This document shows, in pieces, positions 13,553-22,632 of a DNA stretch of 26,625 bases (its first letter is position 1; every line of letters begins with the position of its first letter). The DNA is taken from positions 1 to 26,625 of the forward strand of contig CALELW010000109.1 in the NCBI GenBank assembly GCA_937902905.1. The letters run 5' to 3'. Made by a program: the position numbers and the translations under genes. Source of the stretch: an uncultured Clostridium sp. (GTDB lineage: Bacteria; Bacillota; Clostridia; Lachnospirales; Lachnospiraceae). Under the pieces are notes generated by a model. That model worked only from the letters and a program-made list of their open reading frames with translations, did not search any database and was not told the origin of the DNA.

Positions 13553-15387
13553 TGGCGCTTACGCTTTCTCGGAGGAATCAGACATTTTTTATCAAATCCA
13601 ATCAAATCATTCCGCCCTGCTTTGAGCAGGGCTTCTTTTACTAAATCATAATTTCTAGGTTCCCGGTACTGAATCAATGCTCGCTGCATTGCCTTTTCAT
13701 GGGAAGATTTCGGCACATAAATCGGCTCCATCGTACGAGGATCAAGTCCCGTATAATACATGCAGGTCGAAATGGTCGATGGCGTCGGATAAAAATCCTG
13801 CACCTGCTCCGGCATGTAGCCAAGGTCTCTAATATATTCTGCCAGTTCGATTGCATCCTTTAACGTAGAACCCGGATGAGAAGACATAAAATAAGGAACT
13901 ACATACTGCTTCTTTCCCGTCCTTTTATTTACCTTTTCATAGCGTTTACAGAACTTTTCATAGACCGCGTGCGGCGGCTTTCCCATTGCCCGCAGAACAT
14001 TACCAGAAACATGCTCCGGTGCCACTCTAAGCTGCCCGCTGATATGGTCTCTGCAAAGTTCACTAAGAAATGTATCATCCGTTTCCTGCATCACATAGTC
14101 AAACCGGATTCCAGAACGTACAAATACTTTCTTAACTCCCGGCAGACGCTTCAATTTCCGAAGCAGTGAAACATAATCCTTATGGTCAACTTTCAGATTC
14201 GGACACGGTTTAGGGAACAAACATTGCTTCTTCTGGCAGACACCTTTTTCAAGCTGCTTGTCACACGAAGGTCTTCTAAAATTTGCTGTCGGTCCTCCCA
14301 CATCGTGTATATACCCCTTAAATCCGGTTTTAACAGTCATTTCTTTTGCTTCTTCCAAAATCGACTCATGGCTTCTGACCTGAACAATTCTTCCCTGATG
14401 AAATGTGAGGGCGCAGAAATTACAGCCGCCAAAACATCCACGGCAGCTTGTCAGGCTAAACTGAATCTCCGAAATTGCCGGAACACCGCCTGCTGCCTCA
14501 TAGAATGGATGATACGTTCCCACATAAGGATAGGCATAGATATCATCCATTTCCTGCGTAGTAAGCGGCTTTGCCGGTGGATTCTGCACAACCAGCACTT
14601 TATTCGGATATGCTTCAACTAACGGTTTCGCTGTAAAAGCATCGGTATTTTCATATTGCACATAAAAACTTTGTGCGTATTTTTTCTTATCCGTACTAAC
14701 TTCTTCAAACGCAGGAAGAGAAATCGGCTCATACGCACTCAATTCCCCTTCTTTTGTACGGTACACAGTTCCCGCAACATACGTGATATCATGAATTGAA
14801 ATGCCGGCGTCTAACGCCTCTGCAATCTCAAGCATACTGTGTTCTCCCATGCCATATGAAATCATATCCGCACCGGAATCCAGTAAAATCGAGCGTTTCA
14901 CCTTATCCGACCAGTAATCATAATGTGCCAGCCGCCGCAAGCTCGCCTCGATTCCGCCAAGAATAATCGGCGTATGTTTATACGTTCTGCGAATCAGATT
15001 TGAGTACACAACCGTCGCATAATCAGGACGTTTTCCCATCACGCCGCCCGGCGTATACGCATCTGTTTTACGCCTTTTTTTCGCCACCGTATAGTGATTT
15101 ACCATAGAATCCATATTCCCCGCACACACTAAAAAGGCAAGGCGTGGCTCGCCCAATTTTGTGATACTTGCATCGTCCTTCCAATCCGGCTGCGAAATAA
15201 TTCCAACTTTATAACCATTTGCCTCCAAATGTCTGCTGATAATCGCTGGTCCGAAAGAAGAGTGGTCCACATAAGCATCCCCAATGACAAATACAAAATC
15301 GCACTGGCTCCACCCCCGCCGTTTCATTGCTTTTTTACTCATCGGCAGAAAATCATCTGCCGCTTTTTTTTCATTCGGATTTGCCAT
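13549..15387 (-). CDS. YgiQ-family radical SAM protein
   Basis: A 612-aa protein of the YgiQ family (UPF0313), a radical SAM enzyme whose reaction is not established. The N-terminal domain (about 25-290) contains IILGGIEASLRRLAHYDYWSD (read here as IILGGIEASLRR at 141-152 and HYDYWSD), typical of this family. The iron-sulphur cluster motif CFGGCNFC has Cys318, Cys322 and Cys325. The C-terminal part is basic and ends in PRKRKRH. The start at 15385-15387 (MANPNEKK) has AAGG upstream and overlaps the end of uvrC by 17 bases; an earlier ATG exists but would overlap 59 bases. Last gene of the ftsH-HAD-uvrC-ygiQ operon. Confidence 0.93.
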   Translation of the reverse strand: MANPNEKKAADDFLPMSKKAMKRRGWSQCDFVFVIGDAYVDHSSFGPAIISRHLEANGYKVGIISQPDWKDDASITKLGEPRLAFLVCAGNMDSMVNHYTVAKKRRKTDAYTPGGVMGKRPDYATVVYSNLIRRTYKHTPIILGGIEASLRRLAHYDYWSDKVKRSILLDSGADMISYGMGEHSMLEIAEALDAGISIHDITYVAGTVYRTKEGELSAYEPISLPAFEEVSTDKKKYAQSFYVQYENTDAFTAKPLVEAYPNKVLVVQNPPAKPLTTQEMDDIYAYPYVGTYHPFYEAAGGVPAISEIQFSLTSCRGCFGGCNFCALTFHQGRIVQVRSHESILEEAKEMTVKTGFKGYIHDVGGPTANFRRPSCDKQLEKGVCQKKQCLFPKPCPNLKVDHKDYVSLLRKLKRLPGVKKVFVRSGIRFDYVMQETDDTFLSELCRDHISGQLRVAPEHVSGNVLRAMGKPPHAVYEKFCKRYEKVNKRTGKKQYVVPYFMSSHPGSTLKDAIELAEYIRDLGYMPEQVQDFYPTPSTISTCMYYTGLDPRTMEPIYVPKSSHEKAMQRALIQYREPRNYDLVKEALLKAGRNDLIGFDKKCLIPPRKRKRH

Positions 15388-17242
15388 CTCTTTCACCTTC
15401 TCTCTCTTTCGCCACAAAAAACTGAACAACGGATTCTGCTGCCTGGCGATTCATTTCCGGAATCTCCATCAGTTCTTCCACATCCGCTTTCTGAATCTCA
15501 GCTAACGACTGATAGGTCCGCATCAGCGCTTTACGCCTTGTCGCGCCAATCATCGGAATATCATCAAGAATCGAATGAACCTGCGTCTTGCTTCGAATCT
15601 GCTTATGATACTCAATCGCAAAACGATGCGTTTCATCCTGCACTCTCGTAATCAGACGGAATCCCTCACTGTGTGTATCAATCGGAATTTCTTCATTATT
15701 AAAATACAGCCCACGCGTCCTATGGTGGTCATCCTTTACCATGCCGCAAACCGGTATTGTTATATCTAATTTTAATAATACTTCTTCTGCAATATTTACC
15801 TGTCCTTTTCCACCATCCATAAAAATAATATCCGGCAGATTACGGAAAGAATCCATCTCCGACAAACCTTCCCGTTTGCTGTGCTCAAAACGTCTCGTCA
15901 GCATTTCCCGCATAGCACCATAGTCATCCGGCCCGCTCACGGAACGGATACGAAACTTACGGTAATCATTCTTTTTCGCCTTTCCCTCTTCAAACACAAC
16001 CATTGAACCAACCGTCTCAAAACCATTGATATTTGAGATATCATACGATTCCACACGGCTGAGTCCGGAAATACCAAGAAGTCCCTCGATTTCTTCCATC
16101 GCCCCCTTGGTTCTCGCCCGCTCTCTCTGCAGCTTCTCGGCGTCTTTTTGAAGCACCATCTTAGCATTTTTCTTCGCCAGCTCAATCATGCGCTCTTTCT
16201 GACCGCGCTGTGGATAGCGGAAGTACACCTTATGACCGCGTTTTGCCGAAAGCCACTCAAGGATAGCATCCGCATCTTCCACTTCCTGCTCTAACCAGAT
16301 TTCTTTCGGAATATACGGCGTTCCTGCATACATCTGCTTAATAAAAGCAGACAAAACAGCTCCTTCTGTCTCCTCATTTGTTCCTGTTAGATAGTAATGC
16401 TCTCTCCCTAACATTTTTCCGCCGCGGATAAAAAATACTTGCACCACCGCATCTTCTTTTCCGCGCGCCATTGCCACGATGTCACGGTCTTCAAAATCCT
16501 CTGATGTAATCTTCTGCCGTTCTGTCACCTGACGGACACTCTGTATCAAATCACGGTATGTGGCTGCCTCCTCAAAATTCATCTCTGCCGCTGCCCGCTG
16601 CATTTTCTCCTCAAGTTCCTTCAATACCGATTTGGTATCGCCCTGCAAAAACTTTAGGGCACGCTCAAAATTCGCCTGATACTCTTCCTTTTTCACATGT
16701 CCCTGACACGGAGCCGGACACTGTCCAATCTGATGATACAGACAAGGCCTTTCTTTTCCTATATCACGTGGCAGCACGCGGTGGCAGTTTCGCAGATGAA
16801 ACAACTGATTCACCAGTTCAATCGTATCACGAATCGCTTTTCCACTCGTAAACGGTCCAAAATATTTACAACCGTCCCGTTTCATCTGACGCGCAAAAAG
16901 AAGCCTTGGATAGGCTTCTGAAACCGTCGCTTTTAAGAAAGGATAGCTCTTGCCATCCTTTAACATTGTATTATACCGTGGAGAATGTTCCTTAATCAGA
17001 TTGCACTCTAACACCAATGCTTCCAGTTCGCTGTCCGTCACAATATACTCAAACCACGCAATGCGGTCAATCATCCGCTGTATTTTAGGCGTCACATGAC
17101 GACTCTTTTGAAAATACTGGCGCACTCTGTTTTTTAGACTAATTGCTTTTCCCACATAAATAATCTCATCCGTCTTATCATGCATGAGATACACGCCCGG
17201 CTTATCGGGCAGTTTTTTCAATTCCTCTTCCAGATTAAACAC
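15371..17242 (-). CDS. uvrC: Excinuclease ABC subunit C
   Basis: Nuclease subunit of nucleotide excision repair, which makes the 3' and 5' cuts around a lesion bound by UvrB. The 623-aa product has the N-terminal GIY-YIG nuclease (about 13-95: GVYLMHD, IIYVGKA), a UVR motif for UvrB contact (about 203-238, LEEKMQRAAAEMNFEEAA), the central UvrC homology region with the RNase H-like 5' nuclease (ESYDISNINGF and IFMDGGKGQ), and a C-terminal helix-hairpin-helix pair (IPMIGATRRKALM). It lies 2 bases after the HAD gene stop codon and overlaps ygiQ. No uvrA or uvrB is in view. Confidence 0.97.
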   Translation of the reverse strand: MFNLEEELKKLPDKPGVYLMHDKTDEIIYVGKAISLKNRVRQYFQKSRHVTPKIQRMIDRIAWFEYIVTDSELEALVLECNLIKEHSPRYNTMLKDGKSYPFLKATVSEAYPRLLFARQMKRDGCKYFGPFTSGKAIRDTIELVNQLFHLRNCHRVLPRDIGKERPCLYHQIGQCPAPCQGHVKKEEYQANFERALKFLQGDTKSVLKELEEKMQRAAAEMNFEEAATYRDLIQSVRQVTERQKITSEDFEDRDIVAMARGKEDAVVQVFFIRGGKMLGREHYYLTGTNEETEGAVLSAFIKQMYAGTPYIPKEIWLEQEVEDADAILEWLSAKRGHKVYFRYPQRGQKERMIELAKKNAKMVLQKDAEKLQRERARTKGAMEEIEGLLGISGLSRVESYDISNINGFETVGSMVVFEEGKAKKNDYRKFRIRSVSGPDDYGAMREMLTRRFEHSKREGLSEMDSFRNLPDIIFMDGGKGQVNIAEEVLLKLDITIPVCGMVKDDHHRTRGLYFNNEEIPIDTHSEGFRLITRVQDETHRFAIEYHKQIRSKTQVHSILDDIPMIGATRRKALMRTYQSLAEIQKADVEELMEIPEMNRQAAESVVQFFVAKEREGERDGKSE

Positions 17243-17244
17243 AT

Positions 17245-18057
17245 TTACCAGTCCTTTATAAAACGCGTAATCACATCCACCAGTCCATCTTCATCACAGG
17301 ATGGTGCAACATAATCCGCTTTTTCCTTCAATTGCTCCGGTGCATTCGCCATTGCCACGCCAAATCCGGCATATTCAATCATCGGCAAATCATTAAATCC
17401 ATCCCCACAGCAAACCATCTGGCTGCGGCGGTAACCAAGACGTTCCAACAGTTTCGCTACACCGTATGCCTTATCCACGCCAAGAGGCATCATTTCCAAA
17501 TAAAATCCCTCGGAGCGGTAAACTGAAAGACGCCCCTCAAAATCTTTTGCCGCCTTTTTCTCCAGTTTTTCCAAATGTGCAGGTTCTCCGGTCAAAATGC
17601 ATTTATTACCTGCAAACTTCACATCCCGGTGAAAATCTTCAGGTACCCAAATAGGAATATCACAGCCTTTTGCATCAATTGTGATATACGGATCCGTGTC
17701 ACTGTGCGCCACGATTTTCCCGGCATCATACGTTAATATTCCGGTATGCTCTTTTTTTGAATAATCATACAGTTCATGAATCATCCCATCCGGCAGTGTA
17801 ATATCATATATTACTTCGCCGGTTGCAAAATTCGTAATGCGTCCACCGTTAAACGAAATAACATAGCCGCCGAACCGGTCAAGTCCAATCGCTTTTGCCT
17901 GATGGCGGATGCCCTCTGTGCACCGCCCGGAAGCAATTGCAACTTTGATACCCTGTTCCTGACATTCCCACAAAGCCTCTTTTGTGCGCTCTGTAATCTC
18001 TTTTTTCGTATTGACTAATGTTCCATCAACATCCAGCACTAACAATTCGTAAGCCAT
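17245..18057 (-). CDS. Cof-type HAD-superfamily hydrolase
   Basis: A 270-aa cytosolic phosphatase of the Cof/YbiV-like HAD IIB group. Motif I LDVDGTLV has the nucleophile Asp9 and acid Asp11. Motif II is the ASGR segment (about 42-45), and motifs III/IV are a downstream Lys and CGDGFNDLPMIEYA near the C-terminus. The inserted cap domain (about 85-190) is the usual C2 type. Family members dephosphorylate sugar phosphates or cofactors such as pyridoxal phosphate and FMN precursors; the substrate cannot be read from sequence. Its start codon overlaps the ftsH stop by one base (TAATG), so the two are translationally coupled. Confidence 0.92.
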   Translation of the reverse strand: MAYELLVLDVDGTLVNTKKEITERTKEALWECQEQGIKVAIASGRCTEGIRHQAKAIGLDRFGGYVISFNGGRITNFATGEVIYDITLPDGMIHELYDYSKKEHTGILTYDAGKIVAHSDTDPYITIDAKGCDIPIWVPEDFHRDVKFAGNKCILTGEPAHLEKLEKKAAKDFEGRLSVYRSEGFYLEMMPLGVDKAYGVAKLLERLGYRRSQMVCCGDGFNDLPMIEYAGFGVAMANAPEQLKEKADYVAPSCDEDGLVDVITRFIKDW

Positions 18058-19991
18058 TACTCTTCCTCATTCTGCGGGAGTTCTTTTGTTTCTTCTTCCT
18101 GTTTTTCCTCGCCGCTTCTCTTTAACTTTTCACCGGTAATTTCTTCGTAAATGGCAACGAACTCTTTTCCGGTAATCGTTTCTTTTTCAATCAAATGCTC
18201 TGCCAGTTTATCCATAACCGTCTGGTTTGTCTCGATACATTCCACTGCCTTTTGGTAGCAGTCGTTCAAAATTGCCATCACTTCTTCATCAATCTGGCTC
18301 TCCGTCACCTCACCGCAATTAAGCACCGGTCTGCCATCCAGATAACGGCTCTGAATCGTCTCTAAGCCCATCATGCCAAACTTGCTGCTCATACCATACT
18401 GCGTTACCATCGAGCGCGCAATCGACGTCGCCTTCTCGATATCATTCGACGCTCCGGTCGTAATATCATCAAACTTAACCTGCTCTGCCGCACGGCCGCC
18501 CATGAGTGTAACAATCTCTGATATCAGTTCTTCCTTCTTCATCAGATATTTTTCTTCTTCCGGCACCTGCATCACATAACCAAGTGCTCCCATTGTACGC
18601 GGTACAATCGTAATTTTCTGTACCGGCTCTGCATGTTTCAAATTGGTTGCCACAAGCGCATGTCCAATCTCGTGGTAAGCAACAATCTTCTTTTCTTCTT
18701 CACCAAGAATACGGTCTTTTTTCTCTTTTCCGGCAAGTACCACTTCAACAGCCTCAAACAAATCCTTCTGGCTTACAACCTGTCTGCCATCTTTTACCGC
18801 CATAATAGCAGCTTCATTAACCATATTGGCAAGGTCCGCACCAACGGCACCGGAAGTTGCCAACGCAATTTCTTCCAAATCTACCGTATCGTCCATAAGC
18901 ACATCATGCGAATGAACCTTTAACACATCCACACGGCCTTTCAAATCCGGTTTTTCCACAATAATCCGTCGGTCAAAACGTCCCGGACGAAGTAATGCCT
19001 TATCAAGCACTTCCGGTCGGTTTGTCGCACCAAGAATGATAATTCCTTTCGAGGAATCAAAACCATCCATCTCCGACAACAGCTGATTCAGTGTCTGCTC
19101 ACGCTCATCATTGCCCCCGCCATACTGGCTGTCACGGCTTTTACCAATCGCATCAATCTCATCAATAAAAATAATACAAGGTGCCATCGATGTCGCCTGC
19201 TTAAACAAATCTCTTACACGTGACGCACCGACACCAACAAACATTTCCACAAAATCAGAACCAGACAGGGAAAAGAACGGAACGCCTGCTTCTCCGGCAA
19301 GTGCCTTCGCAAGCAGTGTCTTACCGGTTCCCGGAGGACCGACAAGCAGCGCACCTTTCGGAAGTCTCGCACCAATTTTTTTGTATTTATCCGGATTTTT
19401 CAAAAAGTCCACTAACTCCGTCAGCGACTCTTTTGCCTCTTCTTCACCGGCAACATCCTTAAATGTCACGCCGGTCTTTTTCTCTACATACATCTTCGCA
19501 TTTGACTTGCCGACGCCGCCCATAATGCCGCCGCCCTTGGTTGCCGAGCGCATAAAGAACCAAAGGAGAATCCAAAGTCCCGCAATCGGAAGAATATACG
19601 AAAGTAAAAAGTCCATAATTCCCGAACTGCTCTGAATCTCCGCCGTAAACTCGACTCCATATTTATTCAGCAAATCCTGCACTAATTTTTCGTCATTAAC
19701 ATACCCGGTATAATAAGTCACCGTAAGCATCGCCACTTTTTCTTTTGTCTTTGGCTCAATGACAATCATATTCGACTGAAACGTAACCTTTTTAACCTGG
19801 TCCTTTTTCAGCATTTCTATAAATTTTGTATACGTGATTTCCTTTTCCGTATTTCTTTGTATCTCGGAATTCAGGAAAAAAATCAAGCCGATTGCAAACA
19901 GCGCCGCCATCAAACAAATCAAGAGATTGGTCTTGTTTTTCTTGCGCTTGTTCGGATCCTGATTATTTCTTTCATTATTATTAAAATCCAT
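18057..19991 (-). CDS. ftsH: ATP-dependent zinc metalloprotease FtsH
   Basis: Membrane-bound hexameric AAA+ protease that degrades misfolded membrane proteins and selected regulators. The 644-aa protein has TM1 (about 22-41), an extracytoplasmic domain (about 42-122), TM2 (about 124-147), an ATPase domain with Walker A GPPGTGKT (218-225), Walker B IIFIDEID (about 273-280) and second region of homology (GATNRP to RPGRFDRR), then the zinc site HEIGH (440-444) with a downstream acidic ligand region. Most FtsH proteins have HEAGH; here the third residue is Ile, which keeps HExxH. The C-terminus is acidic and Glu-rich. It heads a four-gene operon; AAAGGA lies 9 bases before the ATG. Confidence 0.97.
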   Translation of the reverse strand: MDFNNNERNNQDPNKRKKNKTNLLICLMAALFAIGLIFFLNSEIQRNTEKEITYTKFIEMLKKDQVKKVTFQSNMIVIEPKTKEKVAMLTVTYYTGYVNDEKLVQDLLNKYGVEFTAEIQSSSGIMDFLLSYILPIAGLWILLWFFMRSATKGGGIMGGVGKSNAKMYVEKKTGVTFKDVAGEEEAKESLTELVDFLKNPDKYKKIGARLPKGALLVGPPGTGKTLLAKALAGEAGVPFFSLSGSDFVEMFVGVGASRVRDLFKQATSMAPCIIFIDEIDAIGKSRDSQYGGGNDEREQTLNQLLSEMDGFDSSKGIIILGATNRPEVLDKALLRPGRFDRRIIVEKPDLKGRVDVLKVHSHDVLMDDTVDLEEIALATSGAVGADLANMVNEAAIMAVKDGRQVVSQKDLFEAVEVVLAGKEKKDRILGEEEKKIVAYHEIGHALVATNLKHAEPVQKITIVPRTMGALGYVMQVPEEEKYLMKKEELISEIVTLMGGRAAEQVKFDDITTGASNDIEKATSIARSMVTQYGMSSKFGMMGLETIQSRYLDGRPVLNCGEVTESQIDEEVMAILNDCYQKAVECIETNQTVMDKLAEHLIEKETITGKEFVAIYEEITGEKLKRSGEEKQEEETKELPQNEEE

Positions 19992-20031
19992 TCTATCTTG
20001 TCCTTTCGTATCCTAAATCGTTACTTTAATA

Positions 20032-20060
20032 AGTATAAAAGATTTTAAATGATAAATCAA
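20032..20060 (-). promoter_or_regulatory. Promoter of the ftsH operon
   Basis: On the minus strand, TTGATT (20055-20060), 17 bases, TATACT (20032-20037), about 40 bases upstream of the ftsH start. Confidence 0.7.
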
Positions 20061-20094
20061 TGGTTAGTATGTGAAAGATTGGTGAATTTGACAC

Positions 20095-20123
20095 TTGAAA
20101 CAAACTGGTAAAAAGGGTATACT
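20095..20123 (+). promoter_or_regulatory. Promoter of pyrG
   Basis: TTGAAA (20095-20100), 17 bases, TATACT (20118-20123). The predicted start is in AGAAATAAG, so the transcript does not begin with the run of G used for reiterative-transcription control of Bacillus pyrG. Confidence 0.72.
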
Positions 20124-20173
20124 AGAAATAAGTTTGTTTATTTTCATTAAATGATAAAATTTGTAAAAAGATT

Positions 20174-20192
20174 AAGGAGCTGTTGGCTCCGG
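20174..20192 (+). promoter_or_regulatory. Small hairpin before the pyrG ribosome-binding site
   Basis: GGAGC (20176-20180) and GCTCC (20186-20190) enclose a 5-base loop. No T run follows, so it is not a terminator. The left arm resembles a ribosome-binding site and is hidden by the pairing, leaving GGAG at 20195-20198 as the site that serves the chosen start. Confidence 0.4.
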
Positions 20193-20205
20193 AATGGAGA
20201 TTAAA

Positions 20206-21813
20206 ATGGCTGTAAAGTACGTTTTTGTAACTGGCGGTGTTGTTTCCGGTTTAGGAAAAGGAATTACTGCCGCTTCTTTAGGTCGATTGTTGAAAATGCG
20301 TGGCTACAAAGTAACCATGCAGAAGTTTGACCCGTATATCAATATTGACCCGGGTACGATGAATCCAATTCAGCACGGCGAAGTATTCGTCACCGATGAC
20401 GGTGCAGAAACCGATTTGGATTTGGGACATTATGAGCGTTTTATTGACGAAAGTCTCACCAAACAGAGTAATGTCACAACCGGTAAAGTTTACTGGTCGG
20501 TTCTTTCAAAAGAGCGCCGTGGTGATTACGGCGGTGGAACCGTACAGGTAATCCCTCATATTACAAATGAATTGAAAAGCCGTTTTTACCGCAACGATGG
20601 CGTTAAAGAAACACAGATTGCCATCATCGAAGTCGGCGGTACGGTTGGTGATATCGAAAGCCAGCCATTTTTAGAGGCAATTCGTCAGTTCCAGTTAGAT
20701 GTCGGACATGAAAATGCGATTTTGATTCACGTTACATTAGTTCCTTATTTGAAGGCATCGCAGGAATTGAAATCCAAGCCAACACAGGCAAGTGTAAAAG
20801 AACTTCAAGGTATGGGAATCCAGCCGGATGTCGTTGTATGCCGTACCGAGATTCCTCTCGATAAAGCAATCCGTGACAAAATTTCTTTGTTCTGTAATGT
20901 ACCAAACAGTCAGGTTATCCAGAACTTAGATGTAGAAACACTTTATGAAGTACCTCTTGCCATGGAGAAAGAAAACCTTGCACAGACTGTCTGCAAATGT
21001 CTTCACTTGGATTGTCCGGAACCGGATATCAAAGGCTGGGAAGATATGGTGAATTCCATCAAGAACTTAAACAAAGAAGTAACCGTTGCCCTCGTCGGCA
21101 AATATACTGCTTTGCATGATGCTTATATCAGTGTTGTTGAATCCTTAAAACACGGCGGTTTCGCCCACAATGCACAGGTCAACATCAAATGGGTAAATTC
21201 TGAAGATGTCACTCCTGAAAATGTCGCTGATATTTTAGGAGACGTAAGTGGTGTTTTAGTACCGGGTGGTTTTGGTGACCGCGGTATTGACGGTAAAATT
21301 TACGCCATCCAGTATGCCCGCGAAAATAACATTCCATTCCTTGGCCTCTGCCTTGGTATGCAGTTATCCATCGTTGAATTTGCACGTAATGTTATCGGCT
21401 GGAATGACGCTCACAGTGCAGAATTAGACCCATCTACTACACATCCGGTAATCCACCTGATGCCTGACCAGAATGGCGTTGAGGATATCGGCGGCACCTT
21501 ACGTCTTGGTTCCTACCCGTGTGTACTCGCCAAAGACAGTAAAGCTTATGCGCTGTACGGTGAAGAAACAATCCATGAAAGACACCGTCACCGCTATGAG
21601 GTAAATAACTACTATCGTGATGACTTAGAGAAAAACGGCATGAAGCTTTCCGGACTTTCACCGGATGGACGAATCGTTGAAATGTTGGAGATTCCGGAAC
21701 ATCCTTGGTTCGTTGCCACACAGGCTCATCCGGAGTTTAAATCCCGTCCAAACCATCCACATCCGTTATTTAAAGGATTTGTTGGTGCAGCACTTGAGTA
21801 TCAAGATAAGTAA
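20206..21813 (+). CDS. pyrG: CTP synthase
   Basis: Converts UTP to CTP with ATP and glutamine, the last step of pyrimidine nucleotide synthesis. The 535-aa product has the N-terminal amidoligase domain (about 1-267: P-loop GGVVSGLGKGI at 10-20, DPYINIDPGT and the VGGTVGDIES segment) and the C-terminal class I glutamine amidotransferase with nucleophile Cys382 in LGLCLGMQ and His508/Glu510 in AHPEFKSRP. The start at 20206 (MAVKYVF) was chosen because GGAG lies 7 bases upstream; an ATG four codons earlier (20194) is also open, with a poorer site. It is monocistronic and ends at the palindrome 21816-21928. Confidence 0.97.
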   Translation: MAVKYVFVTGGVVSGLGKGITAASLGRLLKMRGYKVTMQKFDPYINIDPGTMNPIQHGEVFVTDDGAETDLDLGHYERFIDESLTKQSNVTTGKVYWSVLSKERRGDYGGGTVQVIPHITNELKSRFYRNDGVKETQIAIIEVGGTVGDIESQPFLEAIRQFQLDVGHENAILIHVTLVPYLKASQELKSKPTQASVKELQGMGIQPDVVVCRTEIPLDKAIRDKISLFCNVPNSQVIQNLDVETLYEVPLAMEKENLAQTVCKCLHLDCPEPDIKGWEDMVNSIKNLNKEVTVALVGKYTALHDAYISVVESLKHGGFAHNAQVNIKWVNSEDVTPENVADILGDVSGVLVPGGFGDRGIDGKIYAIQYARENNIPFLGLCLGMQLSIVEFARNVIGWNDAHSAELDPSTTHPVIHLMPDQNGVEDIGGTLRLGSYPCVLAKDSKAYALYGEETIHERHRHRYEVNNYYRDDLEKNGMKLSGLSPDGRIVEMLEIPEHPWFVATQAHPEFKSRPNHPHPLFKGFVGAALEYQDK

Positions 21814-21815
21814 AC

Positions 21816-21928
21816 ATAAGTAATCTATATAAAAAAGAAGAAATGATAATTGGCTCGAAACAAAAGATTCGCTTCGCGAATAAGGTTTCTCTCCAATTAT
21901 CATTTCTTCTTTTTTATAAGTTACTTAT
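21816..21928. terminator. 113-bp palindromic bidirectional terminator/inverted-repeat element
   Basis: The core arms, at about 21828-21853 and 21891-21916, are perfect complements over 26 bp (TATAAAAAAGAAG... and its reverse complement). They extend outward as ATAAGTAA (21816-21823) and TTACTTAT (21921-21928) with two single-base bulges. The loop itself folds: GAAAC/GTTTC, then ATTCGC-TTC-GCGAAT. It starts 2 bases after the pyrG stop and ends 6 bases before the trpF stop, so it fills the convergent gap. T runs on both strands make a bidirectional terminator the likely function. Confidence 0.85.
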
Positions 21929-21934
21929 CTTACT

Positions 21935-22564
21935 TTACTTTTCTGAATTTCCCCTCACAACCTTCACAAAAGCCTCTATTCGTTCTTTACTCTTTCCGTT
22001 ACCATCTGCACGCTCTACACCGGAACTGGTGTCTACACCATCAATCTTTCCCGCGCAGGCAGCCAGCGCCTCCCCCACATTATCAGGATTAAGCCCACCG
22101 GCAAGTAATACTTGTTTTTCTGTCGAAGGAAGCTTTTTCAGCAAATCCCAGTCAAATGTTTTTCCGCTTCCCGGGACTGCAGCATCCATAACAAATCCAA
22201 CGACCTCATCCATTTGTTCATAGTGCAAAAAAGCATCCATGTCGCTTACATTAAACGCTTTAAGGACCGGAATCCGGCAGGAAGTGATGACCTGGTCTTC
22301 TACCTTGCCATGAATCTGAATTGCCGAAAAACCGGCTTCTACAACCGCTTCCACCTGCTCTTTTGTCGGACTTACCGCAACCGCCACCGAAGCAATGTCT
22401 GCCGGAAGTTTTGCAAGCAAATTTTCCGCCTGCTCTAATGAGAGATTGCGTTTACTTTTCGGGAAAAACAGCACAAAGCCGGCATAATTAATACCGGCTT
22501 TTGCTACATATCCAATTTCTTCTTCGGAAGTAATGCCACAAATTTTTATCAAAGGGTTCTTCAT
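21935..22564 (-). CDS. trpF: Phosphoribosylanthranilate isomerase
   Basis: Catalyses the Amadori rearrangement of phosphoribosylanthranilate in tryptophan synthesis. The 209-aa TIM barrel has the catalytic base Cys9 in KICGIT, the general acid Asp127 in VMDAA, the PGSGKTFDW phosphate-binding segment (about 131-139) and a C-terminal AGGLNPDNV and GVDTSSGVE region, which are hallmarks of TrpF. It stands alone, with no other trp gene in view and its own promoter. GAGGT lies 8 bases before the ATG. The first Gly of the usual GGTG segment is Pro here, a mild departure. Confidence 0.94.
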   Translation of the reverse strand: MKNPLIKICGITSEEEIGYVAKAGINYAGFVLFFPKSKRNLSLEQAENLLAKLPADIASVAVAVSPTKEQVEAVVEAGFSAIQIHGKVEDQVITSCRIPVLKAFNVSDMDAFLHYEQMDEVVGFVMDAAVPGSGKTFDWDLLKKLPSTEKQVLLAGGLNPDNVGEALAACAGKIDGVDTSSGVERADGNGKSKERIEAFVKVVRGNSEK

Positions 22565-22603
22565 CTTATCTACCTCATTTCATTCAATCATCCATGTCCT
22601 TCC

Positions 22604-22632
22604 ATTATACATACAGAATGATTTAATGACAA
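22604..22632 (-). promoter_or_regulatory. Promoter of trpF
   Basis: On the minus strand, TTGTCA (22627-22632), a 17-base spacer and perfect TATAAT (22604-22609). The -35 overlaps the last codons of the preceding Cys-rich gene. trpF can thus be expressed independently of the feo operon. Confidence 0.75.

Noticed and set aside
19111..19635. 174-aa plus-strand frame inside ftsH
   Set aside because: Antisense to the ATPase domain; Ser/Pro-rich shadow frame without a start signal.
20062..20075. GTTAGT half-site between ftsH and pyrG
   Set aside because: Only one half of the feo-type inverted repeat is present (followed by ATGTGAAA), so it is not a credible operator.
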